From: Bacteroides faecium
GTDB lineage: Bacteria > Bacteroidota > Bacteroidia > Bacteroidales > Bacteroidaceae
Reading direction: 5' to 3'
Length of the DNA: 64,000 bases
Assembly: GCF_012113595.1 (NCBI RefSeq)
Contig: NZ_CP050831.1
Location: 124,001 to 188,000 of the forward strand
The notes beneath the pieces are model-generated. The model ran no database searches and had not been told where the DNA came from. It saw only the letters and a list, made by a program, of their open reading frames with translations. Made by a program: the position numbers and the translations under genes. Shown here in pieces: positions 37,731-46,834 of this stretch (its first letter is position 1; each line of letters begins with the position of its first letter).

Positions 37731-38483
37731 TTATGCTGATTGATTAAAATACTTTTTCAATAACTCCAGAAAGTCAACTACCGCTTCCTTCTCTTCGTCT
37801 ATTTCAACTTTGGAGGAAAGAAACGCGACAGCAGTCTTGTAGGAGCTCATTACTGATATCTGCTCAATCACACGATTCATCAAATCAGTATCCCCTTTAA
37901 ATAATTCGCGTGAGAAACGGAAAGAATCATTCAAACTGATAGAATGACGCAAGCCGGCAGCCAGTTTAATACTTTCTCCCAACACTACGGATTTTGGTTC
38001 TTCCTTCTTTATAATAACTGGTTCTTCTTCGGTGACGGGTTCCTCTTTAATGACGGGGGCTTCTTTGACGACGGGTTCCTCTTTGACGTCAGGCTCTTCT
38101 GCAATGACGGGGTTTTCTGCAATGACGGATTTTTCTTCTAATATAGCAGATTCTTCCTCTATAATAAGAGAACTGTCCTCCTCGTCTTCCTCTACAATAA
38201 CAGGTTCGGGAGATTGGATAATAACAGATGTATTCTCTTCCGGATCGGTAATGTCATTCGTTTCCACTACCGTTTCTTCTACGACAAGAGAAGATAAAGA
38301 ACTCAACTCAACAGAATCTATTTCCTGCGACAATTCATCCAGACGTCCCTGCATACGCATAATACTCCGCTTCAACAGTTCAGATAAAGTCTGAGTCGGC
38401 TCTTTGGAAAAAGACTCCATGAGATACTTCAACTCATGAACATCCAATTCGATATCTGTTAATAGCTTCTGTTTCATGTTCAT
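37731..38483 (-). CDS. Acidic protein with six-residue Glu/Pro tandem repeats
   Basis: 250 residues, probably cytoplasmic (no signal peptide). Residues 1-60 are helical, residues 60-165 are very acidic, and residues 165-250 are a mixed globular tail with FRFSRELFKGD and a C-terminal helix. Residues 120-155 are six repeats of a six-residue unit (consensus V-I-K-E-E-P). I recognise a similar Bacteroidales protein without known role. It is 11 bases upstream of rsmI, so co-transcription is likely. An alternative start at residue 3 (MKQK) is possible. Confidence 0.75.
   Translation of the reverse strand: MNMKQKLLTDIELDVHELKYLMESFSKEPTQTLSELLKRSIMRMQGRLDELSQEIDSVELSSLSSLVVEETVVETNDITDPEENTSVIIQSPEPVIVEEDEEDSSLIIEEESAILEEKSVIAENPVIAEEPDVKEEPVVKEAPVIKEEPVTEEEPVIIKKEEPKSVVLGESIKLAAGLRHSISLNDSFRFSRELFKGDTDLMNRVIEQISVMSSYKTAVAFLSSKVEIDEEKEAVVDFLELLKKYFNQSA
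38019..38126. repeat. 18-bp tandem repeat inside the acidic protein gene
   Basis: Six 18-base units encode VIAENP, VIAEEP, DVKEEP, VVKEAP, VIKEEP and VTEEEP. The length preserves the reading frame, so unit number could vary between strains. Confidence 0.8.
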
Positions 38484-38617
38484 CTATTATTAATATGGTG
38501 CGAATGTAGGAATAATTTATGCAATAACTTAAAATAATGGATATTTTAACAGTTCTTGCACATTGAATTGTTTACCTTTGTGCAGTCATTTATTTAATCA
38601 AGAAAGCACGAAATCAC

Positions 38618-39217
38618 ATGGTATTATTTTCAGAAGACCACATACAGGAGACTAAAAGAAGAGGTAGAATCGAAGTTATCTGCGGCTCTATGTTCTCAGG
38701 AAAGACAGAAGAACTGATTCGCAGAATGAAACGGGCAAAATTTGCACGTCAGCGTGTGGAGATATTCAAACCGGCTATCGACACCCGTTATTCGGAAGAG
38801 GACGTCGTTTCACACGACAGCCATTCCATCGCTTCCACTCCTATTGATTCATCGGCAAGTATCCTGCTGTTTACTTCCGAAATAGATGTGGTAGGCATCG
38901 ACGAAGCGCAATTTTTCGACAGCGGACTGATAGACGTATGCAATCAGCTTGCAAATAATGGAGTTCGCGTCATTATTGCAGGCTTGGATATGGACTTCAA
39001 AGGGAATCCTTTCGGACCGATGCCACAGCTTTGTGCCATAGCCGATGAAGTATCCAAGGTGCATGCCATCTGCGTAAAATGCGGAGAACTGGCATCATTC
39101 TCACATCGTACAGTCAAGAACGACAAGCAAGTCTTTTTGGGTGAAACTGCGGAATACGAGCCTCTTTGCAGGCAATGCTACCTCCGGGCGTTGGAAGAGG
39201 ACGGGCAAAAGATATAA
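38618..39217 (+). CDS. tdk: Thymidine kinase
   Basis: 199 residues of the type II (TK1-like) family: Walker A in GSMFSGKTEELI, the DEAQFF motif with the catalytic Glu, the lasso region, and four zinc cysteines in CVKCG and CRQC. It phosphorylates thymidine for salvage. A -7 element TACCTTTG lies at 38573-38580. The AI-2E family gene follows after 18 bases, so the two probably form an operon. This gene is the usual counter-selection marker of Bacteroides genetics. Confidence 0.97.
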   Translation: MVLFSEDHIQETKRRGRIEVICGSMFSGKTEELIRRMKRAKFARQRVEIFKPAIDTRYSEEDVVSHDSHSIASTPIDSSASILLFTSEIDVVGIDEAQFFDSGLIDVCNQLANNGVRVIIAGLDMDFKGNPFGPMPQLCAIADEVSKVHAICVKCGELASFSHRTVKNDKQVFLGETAEYEPLCRQCYLRALEEDGQKI

Positions 39218-39235
39218 ACTCAACAGAAAACAACT

Positions 39236-40369
39236 ATGGAAAGGAAAAAGATAACATTCGACAGTTTTATACGTGGTGCCATCGGATGCGTGATGGTGGT
39301 AGGAGTCTTAATGCTTGTAGAACGACTGAGCGGAGTGCTATTACCTTTCTTTATTGCCTGGCTGATTGCTTATATGGTTTATCCGTTAGTCAAGTTCTTC
39401 CAGTACAGGCTAAAACTGAAAAGCCGTATCCTTTCCATTTTCTGCTCTCTATTTCTGATTAGTATTATCGGAGTAGCGCTGTTCTATCTGCTGGTTCCGC
39501 CTATGGTTTCCGAAATAGGCAGGATGAATGATTTATTAGTGAGCTATCTCACGAATGGCGGCGGCAGCAATGTCCCCAAAACACTTTCCGAATTTGTCCA
39601 TGAGAATCTCGACTTGGTTGCATTAAACAGAATGTTGAGCGAAGAGAATATTCTTGCCGCAATCAAGGAAACTGTACCCAAGATGTGGACTTTACTTGCA
39701 GAATCCATTAATATCCTGTTCAGTATCCTTGCTTCCTTTATCATATTATTATATGTAATCTTTATATTACTGGATTATGAAGCCATAGCCGAAGGATGGT
39801 TGCACCTGCTTCCCAACAAATACCGCAAATTCGCTTCCAACCTGGTTTATGATGTACAGGACGGCATGAACAGATATTTCCGTGGGCAGGCATTGGTCGC
39901 ATTCTGCGTAGGTATTCTTTTCAGTATAGGTTTCCTGATTATTGATTTCCCGATGGCTATTGCTTTGGGGCTTTTCATCGGAGCTCTCAACATGGTTCCT
40001 TACCTGCAAATCATCGGTTTTCTCCCCACCATTGTATTGGCTATCCTCAAAGCAGCCGATACCGGACAAAATTTCTGGATTATCATCGCATGTGCATTGG
40101 CTGTTTTCGCCATCGTACAAATTATACAGGATACTCTCCTCGTCCCCAAAATCATGGGAAAGATTACCGGACTGAATCCTGCCATCATCCTTTTATCTCT
40201 TTCTATTTGGGGTTCTTTAATGGGAATGTTGGGAATGATCATCGCGTTACCTCTAACCACTTTAATGCTTTCCTATTATCAACGCTTTATTATCAACAAA
40301 GAAAAGATAAAATATGATGAAGCCGAAATTACTGATAATCAAGAAACAAGCGGTATAGAGAAAAAATAA
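39236..40369 (+). CDS. AI-2E family transporter (PerM-like permease)
   Basis: 377 residues, about eight membrane helices with a long soluble segment after helix three, the PerM/YdiK layout. The signatures VFAIVQIIQDTLLVPKIMGK and GLNPAIILLSLSIWGSLMGM match the family's conserved C-terminal half. Although named for autoinducer-2 export, members include Na+/H+ antiporters, so the substrate is open. It is the second gene of the tdk operon, upstream of tRNA-Lys. Confidence 0.9.
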   Translation: MERKKITFDSFIRGAIGCVMVVGVLMLVERLSGVLLPFFIAWLIAYMVYPLVKFFQYRLKLKSRILSIFCSLFLISIIGVALFYLLVPPMVSEIGRMNDLLVSYLTNGGGSNVPKTLSEFVHENLDLVALNRMLSEENILAAIKETVPKMWTLLAESINILFSILASFIILLYVIFILLDYEAIAEGWLHLLPNKYRKFASNLVYDVQDGMNRYFRGQALVAFCVGILFSIGFLIIDFPMAIALGLFIGALNMVPYLQIIGFLPTIVLAILKAADTGQNFWIIIACALAVFAIVQIIQDTLLVPKIMGKITGLNPAIILLSLSIWGSLMGMLGMIIALPLTTLMLSYYQRFIINKEKIKYDEAEITDNQETSGIEKK

Positions 40370-40393
40370 TTGAAACTTTTTTCTACGAAACAC

Positions 40394-40423
40394 TTGCAGA
40401 TTAAATAAAAGTCACTACCTTTG
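40394..40423 (+). promoter_or_regulatory. Promoter of tRNA-Lys
   Basis: TTG at 40394-40396, a 19-base spacer, then TACCTTTG at 40416-40423. The tRNA starts 40 bases further on. Confidence 0.7.
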
Positions 40424-40463
40424 CACCCGCAATCAGGAAATAACTGATTCGCAAATAAGGATT

Positions 40464-40536
40464 GATTCGCTAGCTCAGCAGGTAGAGCACAACACTTTTA
40501 ATGTTGGGGTCCTGGGTTCGAGCCCCAGGCGGATCA
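40464..40536 (+). tRNA. tRNA-Lys (anticodon TTT)
   Basis: A 73-base cloverleaf with acceptor GATTCGC / GCGGATC (one G-T pair), D-arm GCTC-AGCAGGTA-GAGC, anticodon loop CTTTTAA and T-arm with GTTCGAG. The 3' CCA is not encoded, as usual in Bacteroides. A stem-loop terminator follows. The AT-rich island downstream makes this tRNA a plausible integration point, but I found no second copy of its 3' end. Confidence 0.97.
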
Positions 40537-40542
40537 CTGAAA

Positions 40543-40576
40543 AAAAAGTAGTTGTCTAAATCAGATAGCTGCTTTT
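40543..40576 (+). terminator. Terminator after tRNA-Lys
   Basis: Imperfect stem AAAAAGTAGTTGTCT against AGATAGCTGCTTTTTT, ending in six T. Confidence 0.75.
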
Positions 40577-40872
40577 TTCGTTTAAAAGTTCTATCCATTA
40601 CGCTCAAAGTTAAACTCAAACAAGTATGAGCGAAACGATTAAAAAGGCAAGTTACAGTTATTTTTTTTATTCCACTTCGCTCAAAATACCGTATATCGAA
40701 TTAAATCTGAAGAATATTTATTGCTAACGTAGAAAATACTCAAAAAAAATACTTAACTTTGTAAAACATATAGGAGTACATAAAACACAATGCTAACAGG
40801 TTTGTTCTAACATATAAGGAATAAGCTTAGTACATATTGTTTTATTAAAAAACGCTATAACGGAATTACTAA
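40577..40872 (+). promoter_or_regulatory. AT-rich upstream region of the methyltransferase operon
   Basis: About 300 bases without a gene. A perfect -7 element TAACTTTG lies at 40754-40761, without a clear -33 box, giving a leader of about 100 bases before the methyltransferase ATG. Nothing else recognised. Confidence 0.45.
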
Positions 40873-42195
40873 ATGGCAATATTAGAAAGGAAAATAAAGA
40901 GAAATATAAAATCCATTAGCAGTGAAGTGCTAAATGGGACAAACTATAGTAGAAGTGATTTTGCCCGTAGCCTCCTTAATTATCCGGCAATGATGGTTCC
41001 ATCAGTTCAAGAACCAATAATAGAAGAACTTGCGGAAGTATTAAATAATGAAGTTTCGTTATTAGACCCATTCATGGGAGCCTCAAATACTTTAGTGACG
41101 GGTATGAAATATGGAATGAATGTTTTTGGACAAGACATAAATCCACTTTCATTACTATTAAGCCAAGTGAAAACTTCCTATTATTCAAAAGAAGAGCTTG
41201 ATGAAGCTGAAGCTAGAATAATCAATCATATCAACACAGATCAATCTTATACCGTCGAAATCAACTTTACTAATATAGATAAATGGTTTACCAAAAATGT
41301 ACAAATTGATTTATCTAAAATTTTTCGAGCTATTAGTAAAGAATCTATAATAAGAATTAGAAAATTTTTTTGGATAGTTTTGGCTGAAGTAATTCGCCTT
41401 ACGAGTAATGATAGAACTTCCACTTTCAAGATGCATATGAGATCACTTGAAGACATTAAATCAAGAGAAGTATCTGCTATAAAAACATTTACATCTATAT
41501 CTAAAAAAAACATTAAGAACATTAGTGATTACATCACTATATTGGTACAGAATGGGCATATACAAAATGGAAAGTATCTAAAAGAAATAGAAGTTGTATG
41601 GGGAGATACAAATAAAGAAATTAGAACAGACAAGTCATTCAATTTACTTGTGACTTCTCCTCCCTATGGGGATAATCAAACAACTGTTACTTATGGCCAA
41701 TTCTCGTATTTACCATTACAATGGATTCCAGTCCATGATATAGATAACAGTATTGATATTAATTATTTAGAAAATGCTCAAATAATTGACACTAAAAGTC
41801 TAGGTGGGCAAGCAAGGAGTAACATTAAGGATCTTGAGGAACTAATGTTTAACAAATCGAGATCTTTGAAAAAGTTCGTTACCCAATTTAAAGATACAGA
41901 AAGGAAAAAAGCAGAAAAGGTGACGAGGTTCATTTATGATTTAAATAAAAGCATCGATAACATGCTTCCCAAAATGGAAAAAGACTCTTTTATGGTTTGG
42001 ACTATTGGTAATAGAAACGTAAATAAACAAATAGTTCAGAATGATTTAATTTTAAAAGAGCTACTTGCTTCAAAAGGTGTAAAAATATTCACCAATTTAG
42101 AAAGAGAAATATTAAGTAAACGAATGCCTGGAAGAAATAATTTTTCTGATACAATGAGCAAAGAAAAAATTCTAATCTTCAAAAAGACGGAATAA
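40873..42195 (+). CDS. DNA methyltransferase (probably N4-cytosine or N6-adenine)
   Basis: 440 residues. The SAM-binding motif I is DPFMG (Asp65) and the catalytic motif IV is SPPYG (Ser262-Tyr265). Motif I comes before IV with a long stretch between that may hold the target-recognition region. SPPY is most typical of N4-cytosine enzymes. There is no adjacent restriction endonuclease of known type. Its stop overlaps the next gene's start by one base (TAATG), so it is the first gene of a coupled three-gene operon with a histidine-kinase-like ATPase and a receiver-like protein. It probably marks self DNA for that system (inference). Confidence 0.87.
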   Translation: MAILERKIKRNIKSISSEVLNGTNYSRSDFARSLLNYPAMMVPSVQEPIIEELAEVLNNEVSLLDPFMGASNTLVTGMKYGMNVFGQDINPLSLLLSQVKTSYYSKEELDEAEARIINHINTDQSYTVEINFTNIDKWFTKNVQIDLSKIFRAISKESIIRIRKFFWIVLAEVIRLTSNDRTSTFKMHMRSLEDIKSREVSAIKTFTSISKKNIKNISDYITILVQNGHIQNGKYLKEIEVVWGDTNKEIRTDKSFNLLVTSPPYGDNQTTVTYGQFSYLPLQWIPVHDIDNSIDINYLENAQIIDTKSLGGQARSNIKDLEELMFNKSRSLKKFVTQFKDTERKKAEKVTRFIYDLNKSIDNMLPKMEKDSFMVWTIGNRNVNKQIVQNDLILKELLASKGVKIFTNLEREILSKRMPGRNNFSDTMSKEKILIFKKTE

Positions 42196-44669
42196 TGGAT
42201 AGTCCTCAATATCACTTTGACATAACTCCACATATAGTCAAACAACTTGGCGAACAACTAGTTTCAGACGAAATCACAGCGTTGTTAGAGTTAATAAAAA
42301 ACTCATACGATGCTGACGCTTCTTACGTTTCAATAGAAATAAATACAAAAGGACAGTATACTAAAAACAATCTTTTTTATCCTAACCATGATGGTTTTAT
42401 TGTTATTGAAGATGATGGATTTGGTATGGATAAAGAGACCATCATGAAATCATGGTTACTTATATCCTATTCTAACAAAAGAAGTTTAAATGGCCCAAAA
42501 GAAAAGACTCCGGAAGGGCGAACCCCCCTTGGTGAAAAGGGACTTGGAAGACTTAGTACCCAACGTCTCGCAAATATATGTGAGATATACACAAATAAAA
42601 TAGAACAAAAGGGAATTCACATAGCTTTCAACTGGAAAGATTTTGAAGAAAAAGAAGCCCTAAGCAAAGTTGAAGTAAAATACGAAAGCTTTTTAAGCAA
42701 AAAAAAGAAAGGTACAATACTACTACTCAGCCACTTAAACAACGCAGAAGTTTGGAAAGGCAAAAATTTAGAAAAATTCAAGGGACAAATATTACAAGTT
42801 ATATCTCCATACAAAGAGAACAGACCATTCGAAGTTTATCTCAAAGTAAATGAACAACCAATAGAACTAGATAAATTTAATGAAAGTTTATCAGATTTAG
42901 CGATTTCTAAATTCACTTTTACAGTAAAAGGAAGCACTCTAACTATCTATGGTCAGACAAGATTAGCGAAATTCTTAGGAAATGAATTGGAAGCTAAAGA
43001 AGCATACCATAATTATGTAGAAGTTGATAATGGAAGGAAACTATATAATTATTTAAATAAGAAAATAAGTGATCTGAAAGAATCAAATAGCCCTTATTTT
43101 ATAAATTTTGAAAGGGTATATGATATAGAAAAAGATTTAAAACTTGAAATATTGGATGGCAAAAGAGCTATTCCAGGAAATTTTTATGGTATTATAAACG
43201 AGTTCTCTTACAAAGAAGAACAACTTAAAAATGAGTATTCCATCAAAAGTATTTTTGGAAAATTTGAAAACTATAGAGATTTTGCCCAAGCACAAATTGG
43301 TATCAAAATCTATAGAAATGGATTCGCAGTCTTACCATATGGCATTAACAATAATAATAAAGACTGGTTAGGACTATCAAGTTCACAAACCAAAACATCT
43401 TTTTATGACTTAAGACCTGATAACGTAATTGGATATATTTCTATAGATGAGGGAGAAAACTATGAATTAAAAGACAAGACAGATAGATCAGGGTTAAATT
43501 CAAATCCTTACTCACGAAACTTTTTTACTATAATCTATTTTGTTAGAGATCAGATAAATTTATATCAAAGATCAATTAGAAGAGGTTATAATAATTTTCT
43601 CAATACATATAAAACAGAAAACAATGGTATAAAAACAGTTTATCAGGCTTTTAATCAACTCAAAGAAACTAAATTAAAAACAGAGGATGTAAAGATTGAG
43701 TTTCGAAATGCAGTAGTTACAGTAGAAAAAGCGATTAATGATTCTGAGCTAATTGTAAGAACTGTAAAAAATAATCCGATGTTTTCTACTGACTCAGAAA
43801 GAAAGACTGCGGAAAAAGTAGATGTTCTACTTAATGAATTAAAAAAGATTCAAAACACTCTAGATAAACTTGAAAAAGTAATAGCAAAAACCGAAAATTT
43901 AAATGAGGTTATTGATATACTTGAACCTAAAATTCAAATTCTAGAAGAACAGTTAGGATATTTTTCAGAACTGGCTAGTTTGGGATTAACAGCAGAAGCT
44001 GTAAGTCATGAATTTGCTATTATAGCAGATAGATTAGCAGAAAGGGCGTCTCTCTACACTACTAAGCTTCAAGGTAACAAAATCACAAATTCCGATATAT
44101 ATATTTTTATAGAATACATAAACTCGACTGTTAGTGGATTAAAAACACAATTAAAGCATCTTGATCCAGCTCTCAAATACAGCCGAGAAAAAAGAACGAC
44201 TATCAGTCTTATTGATTTTTTCGAACAAGAAAATGAATATTATAGAAATAGACTAAAGAAACAAAATATTCAGTTCAATATTGACCTGAAAGATAATTTC
44301 TCAATTATCATAAATAGAGGAAAGCTTGTTCAAATCATTGACAACATAGTCAACAATTCAGAATACTGGCTTATCGAGCAGAAAAAAAACGACAAAAATT
44401 TTCTACCGAATATTACTATTAAAATTGAGTCACCTTGGATCTATATAAATGATAATGGCTATGGCATACCTCCAGCAGTAGAAAATCAAATATTTGAACC
44501 TTTTGTAACAACAAAACCAAAAGGAGAAGGAAGAGGTCTTGGGTTATTTATTATTCAACAATTATTGGATTCTTCTGGGTGTACAATAACATTAGAACCC
44601 GTCAGGAACGAACATAAAAGAAAATACATATTCGCTATTAATCTATCAAATATTATTACAGAGCAATGA
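42195..44669 (+). CDS. Double GHKL ATPase: Hsp90/MORC-like N-terminus, histidine-kinase C-terminus
   Basis: 824 residues with two complete ATP-binding folds. The N-terminal one has ELIKNSYDAD (Asn36), EDDGFGMD (about 78-85) and GEKGLGRLS (about 115). The C-terminal one has DNIVNNSEYW (about 718), INDNGYG (about 752) and GEGRGLGL (about 777). Before it is an H-box-like AEAVSHEFA with His605 preceded by a coiled coil, so a phosphotransfer kinase is likely. There are no membrane segments. Start and stop overlap both neighbours. The combination suggests a cytoplasmic DNA-damage or phage sensor signalling to the next gene's receiver-like domain; this is inference. Confidence 0.85.
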   Translation: MDSPQYHFDITPHIVKQLGEQLVSDEITALLELIKNSYDADASYVSIEINTKGQYTKNNLFYPNHDGFIVIEDDGFGMDKETIMKSWLLISYSNKRSLNGPKEKTPEGRTPLGEKGLGRLSTQRLANICEIYTNKIEQKGIHIAFNWKDFEEKEALSKVEVKYESFLSKKKKGTILLLSHLNNAEVWKGKNLEKFKGQILQVISPYKENRPFEVYLKVNEQPIELDKFNESLSDLAISKFTFTVKGSTLTIYGQTRLAKFLGNELEAKEAYHNYVEVDNGRKLYNYLNKKISDLKESNSPYFINFERVYDIEKDLKLEILDGKRAIPGNFYGIINEFSYKEEQLKNEYSIKSIFGKFENYRDFAQAQIGIKIYRNGFAVLPYGINNNNKDWLGLSSSQTKTSFYDLRPDNVIGYISIDEGENYELKDKTDRSGLNSNPYSRNFFTIIYFVRDQINLYQRSIRRGYNNFLNTYKTENNGIKTVYQAFNQLKETKLKTEDVKIEFRNAVVTVEKAINDSELIVRTVKNNPMFSTDSERKTAEKVDVLLNELKKIQNTLDKLEKVIAKTENLNEVIDILEPKIQILEEQLGYFSELASLGLTAEAVSHEFAIIADRLAERASLYTTKLQGNKITNSDIYIFIEYINSTVSGLKTQLKHLDPALKYSREKRTTISLIDFFEQENEYYRNRLKKQNIQFNIDLKDNFSIIINRGKLVQIIDNIVNNSEYWLIEQKKNDKNFLPNITIKIESPWIYINDNGYGIPPAVENQIFEPFVTTKPKGEGRGLGLFIIQQLLDSSGCTITLEPVRNEHKRKYIFAINLSNIITEQ

Positions 44670-46486
44670 ATGAGAAAATTATCATAAATAATAGTACCGA
44701 ATCTTTAGAAATCATTCCAAAGAATATTTCAATTGAAGAATCACGTAGGAACGCGATATCATCCATTGAACAATTATTTAATGCTGAAAAGATTGCATAT
44801 ATAATTTATATAGACGATAAGTTTGATATTAATGGGCAAAAAGAAGAATTCAAAGCTCGTTTAAAACAAATCAAAGATAATGGAGATTATTTAACAGATA
44901 ATGATTTTCAATCATTAGACTGGGATGGTCCTACCCTTCGATTTGAAGAACAAGCTATAAATTTGTGGGATAACAATGAAAACAAAAGAGAGTTATTACA
45001 TAAAGTTTGTACTCATTTACATGATGAAGAAAGTGCAAACACTATCCCAGCCCTAGAAATAGAAAACTGTTTAGGTGACAAAATAAAGAAACTAACACCA
45101 GATGAATGGATACGCAATGAATATAAGTTAATAAAATCACTAACAGAAGATCAGAAAGCTCTGTGCTTATTTGATTTTCAATTTCACAATGGGAATAATC
45201 TCATATCTGATAAAAATGGAGCACAACTAGCTCAAATGTTATTAGAACAAGAAGAACTGTCTAATAAAATTATATGCGGCATTTTCTCTCACACATTCTC
45301 AGAAGAGGATGAAGATGAGTATAGAAAAAAATATTCACGCGACTTCAATATTGAATCAAGCAAGTTTTATACAATTTCTAAATCTAGATTTGCATTTGAT
45401 CCCAAAATCAGCGCTTTTGCGGAAGGGATTAAAAACATGCTTCTCTTGCCTTATGTTGAAGATTTAAAGAAACAAGCTATTGATGTATTTCAGACTAGTA
45501 ACCAAACGGCAACTGAGAAAATAAAGAACATATCACCTAAGACGTTTAATCATATTATTCAAAAGTCTTCTTTAAAAGAAGGTATTTGGGAAATCAACAC
45601 CTTATTCCGCCTATATGGGATATTGTCTAAAGAAGAAAATTTGAGACATATATCTGATCCCTCCAAAAGATGTTCCTTTAATAATTCAATAAAAAAGATT
45701 CGCAGGATAGATGAGATAGGAACAGGCTATCAAGCACATTTAAACAACAAACAATTAATAGAGCTACGTAAAAGCGAGATTTATCTTCCTTCTGAGCTTA
45801 TCAACCCATTATATTTACCAATATCCTGTGGTGATATATTCTTAATTAAGAATACAGAATATATACTTTTAGTTCAACCTTGCAATCTAGCATTAAGAGC
45901 TACTGATGGCTTTTGTGGAAAAAGAGCATATAACTACAAGAATGGGCTTTTGGTTCCTCTCAAGAAAGGCGATGTCAAGAAAATAAATTCTCCTGCAATA
46001 GAACAAATCATTGATCCTAATTTAAAAGAAACAATTAAATACGCAGACTTTTCTAGTTATAAGAATATTTCATTAGACTTATTAGATTTGATTGTTTACA
46101 ATGTATCAGGAGAAGCTATTTTAAACATGCATCAACCAACTTTGACTAATGAAATGATACATTTTCCTTGGCTAAAAAGATATGAGTACATTTTCAAAGA
46201 ATTTGAGAAATATGAAAAGGCATTAATTTACTTCAACAACATAAAGTTAAAACTGGAAACTAATGACCAAGACATACGAGGACTTAAGAAATTCATATAT
46301 GCTCCTGAATGTTTAAAAGACTTAAAGATAAATGGAGATGATATTTATGATTATAGTAATAGAAAATTTAAATTTAATATAAAAAGAATCTCTCATTATA
46401 AGTCACCTTATTCTGATGATTTATTGCAAAAATTTATGATATATTTATCTCGAAATTCCTTTGAGCATGACTTTACTAAATCATAA
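44666..46486 (+). CDS. Receiver-like protein of the methyltransferase/kinase operon
   Basis: 606 residues, starting within the previous stop (ATGA overlap). The first 250 residues carry what look like response-regulator positions: acidic pair Asp50-Asp51 in YIIYIDDK, phospho-acceptor-like Asp170 in CLFDFQF, Ser208/Thr210 in GIFSHTF, and Lys239 in TISKSRFA, with a large insertion between the first and second. The remaining 350 residues match nothing I know and could be the effector. No DNA-binding helix-turn-helix or classic nuclease motif is seen. The pairing with a histidine-kinase-like neighbour supports a phosphorelay, but sequence evidence for the receiver fold is moderate. Confidence 0.7.
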   Translation: MNEKIIINNSTESLEIIPKNISIEESRRNAISSIEQLFNAEKIAYIIYIDDKFDINGQKEEFKARLKQIKDNGDYLTDNDFQSLDWDGPTLRFEEQAINLWDNNENKRELLHKVCTHLHDEESANTIPALEIENCLGDKIKKLTPDEWIRNEYKLIKSLTEDQKALCLFDFQFHNGNNLISDKNGAQLAQMLLEQEELSNKIICGIFSHTFSEEDEDEYRKKYSRDFNIESSKFYTISKSRFAFDPKISAFAEGIKNMLLLPYVEDLKKQAIDVFQTSNQTATEKIKNISPKTFNHIIQKSSLKEGIWEINTLFRLYGILSKEENLRHISDPSKRCSFNNSIKKIRRIDEIGTGYQAHLNNKQLIELRKSEIYLPSELINPLYLPISCGDIFLIKNTEYILLVQPCNLALRATDGFCGKRAYNYKNGLLVPLKKGDVKKINSPAIEQIIDPNLKETIKYADFSSYKNISLDLLDLIVYNVSGEAILNMHQPTLTNEMIHFPWLKRYEYIFKEFEKYEKALIYFNNIKLKLETNDQDIRGLKKFIYAPECLKDLKINGDDIYDYSNRKFKFNIKRISHYKSPYSDDLLQKFMIYLSRNSFEHDFTKS

Positions 46487-46834
46487 AATATCAAACATTC
46501 CAAAATAAAATGGATAAAAAGGGACTCTTCATAGGGATATTCTCAAAATAGAAAAGGGCATTTACTGAATATCCCTAAATATAAAACCACAGGATTCAGG
46601 TTTTATACTTGAATCCTGTTTTCAAATATAGTAATGAATGTAAGCATTCTCGTAAGCCCCCGATAAAGTCCCCGTATAAACAAACAGGGATATTCCTAAG
46701 TAAAATGCAAAAAAGTTCGCCAAATCCAACAATCGAATTTGGCGAAAAATACTATTTATAAAGTTTCAATGAAATCTTAATTATGCGTACAGCATAAAAG
46801 GAATAACTATCCACAAATAACAGACAGTGGTATC
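46487..46834. terminator. Converging-gene spacer with three hairpins
   Basis: Contains AGGGATATTC at 46533-46542 (inverted at 46567-46576, direct again at 46686-46695). A 10-bp stem ACAGGATTCA / TGAATCCTGT (46589-46619) ending in TTTT probably terminates the plus operon. A 10-bp stem TTCGCCAAAT / ATTTGGCGAA (46716-46746), flanked by A-runs, probably terminates the minus operon. No gene seen. Confidence 0.75.

Noticed and set aside
40441..40536. attachment-site duplication at tRNA-Lys
   Set aside because: The short repeat TGATTCGC just before and at the tRNA start is too short, and no copy of the tRNA 3' end was found downstream.
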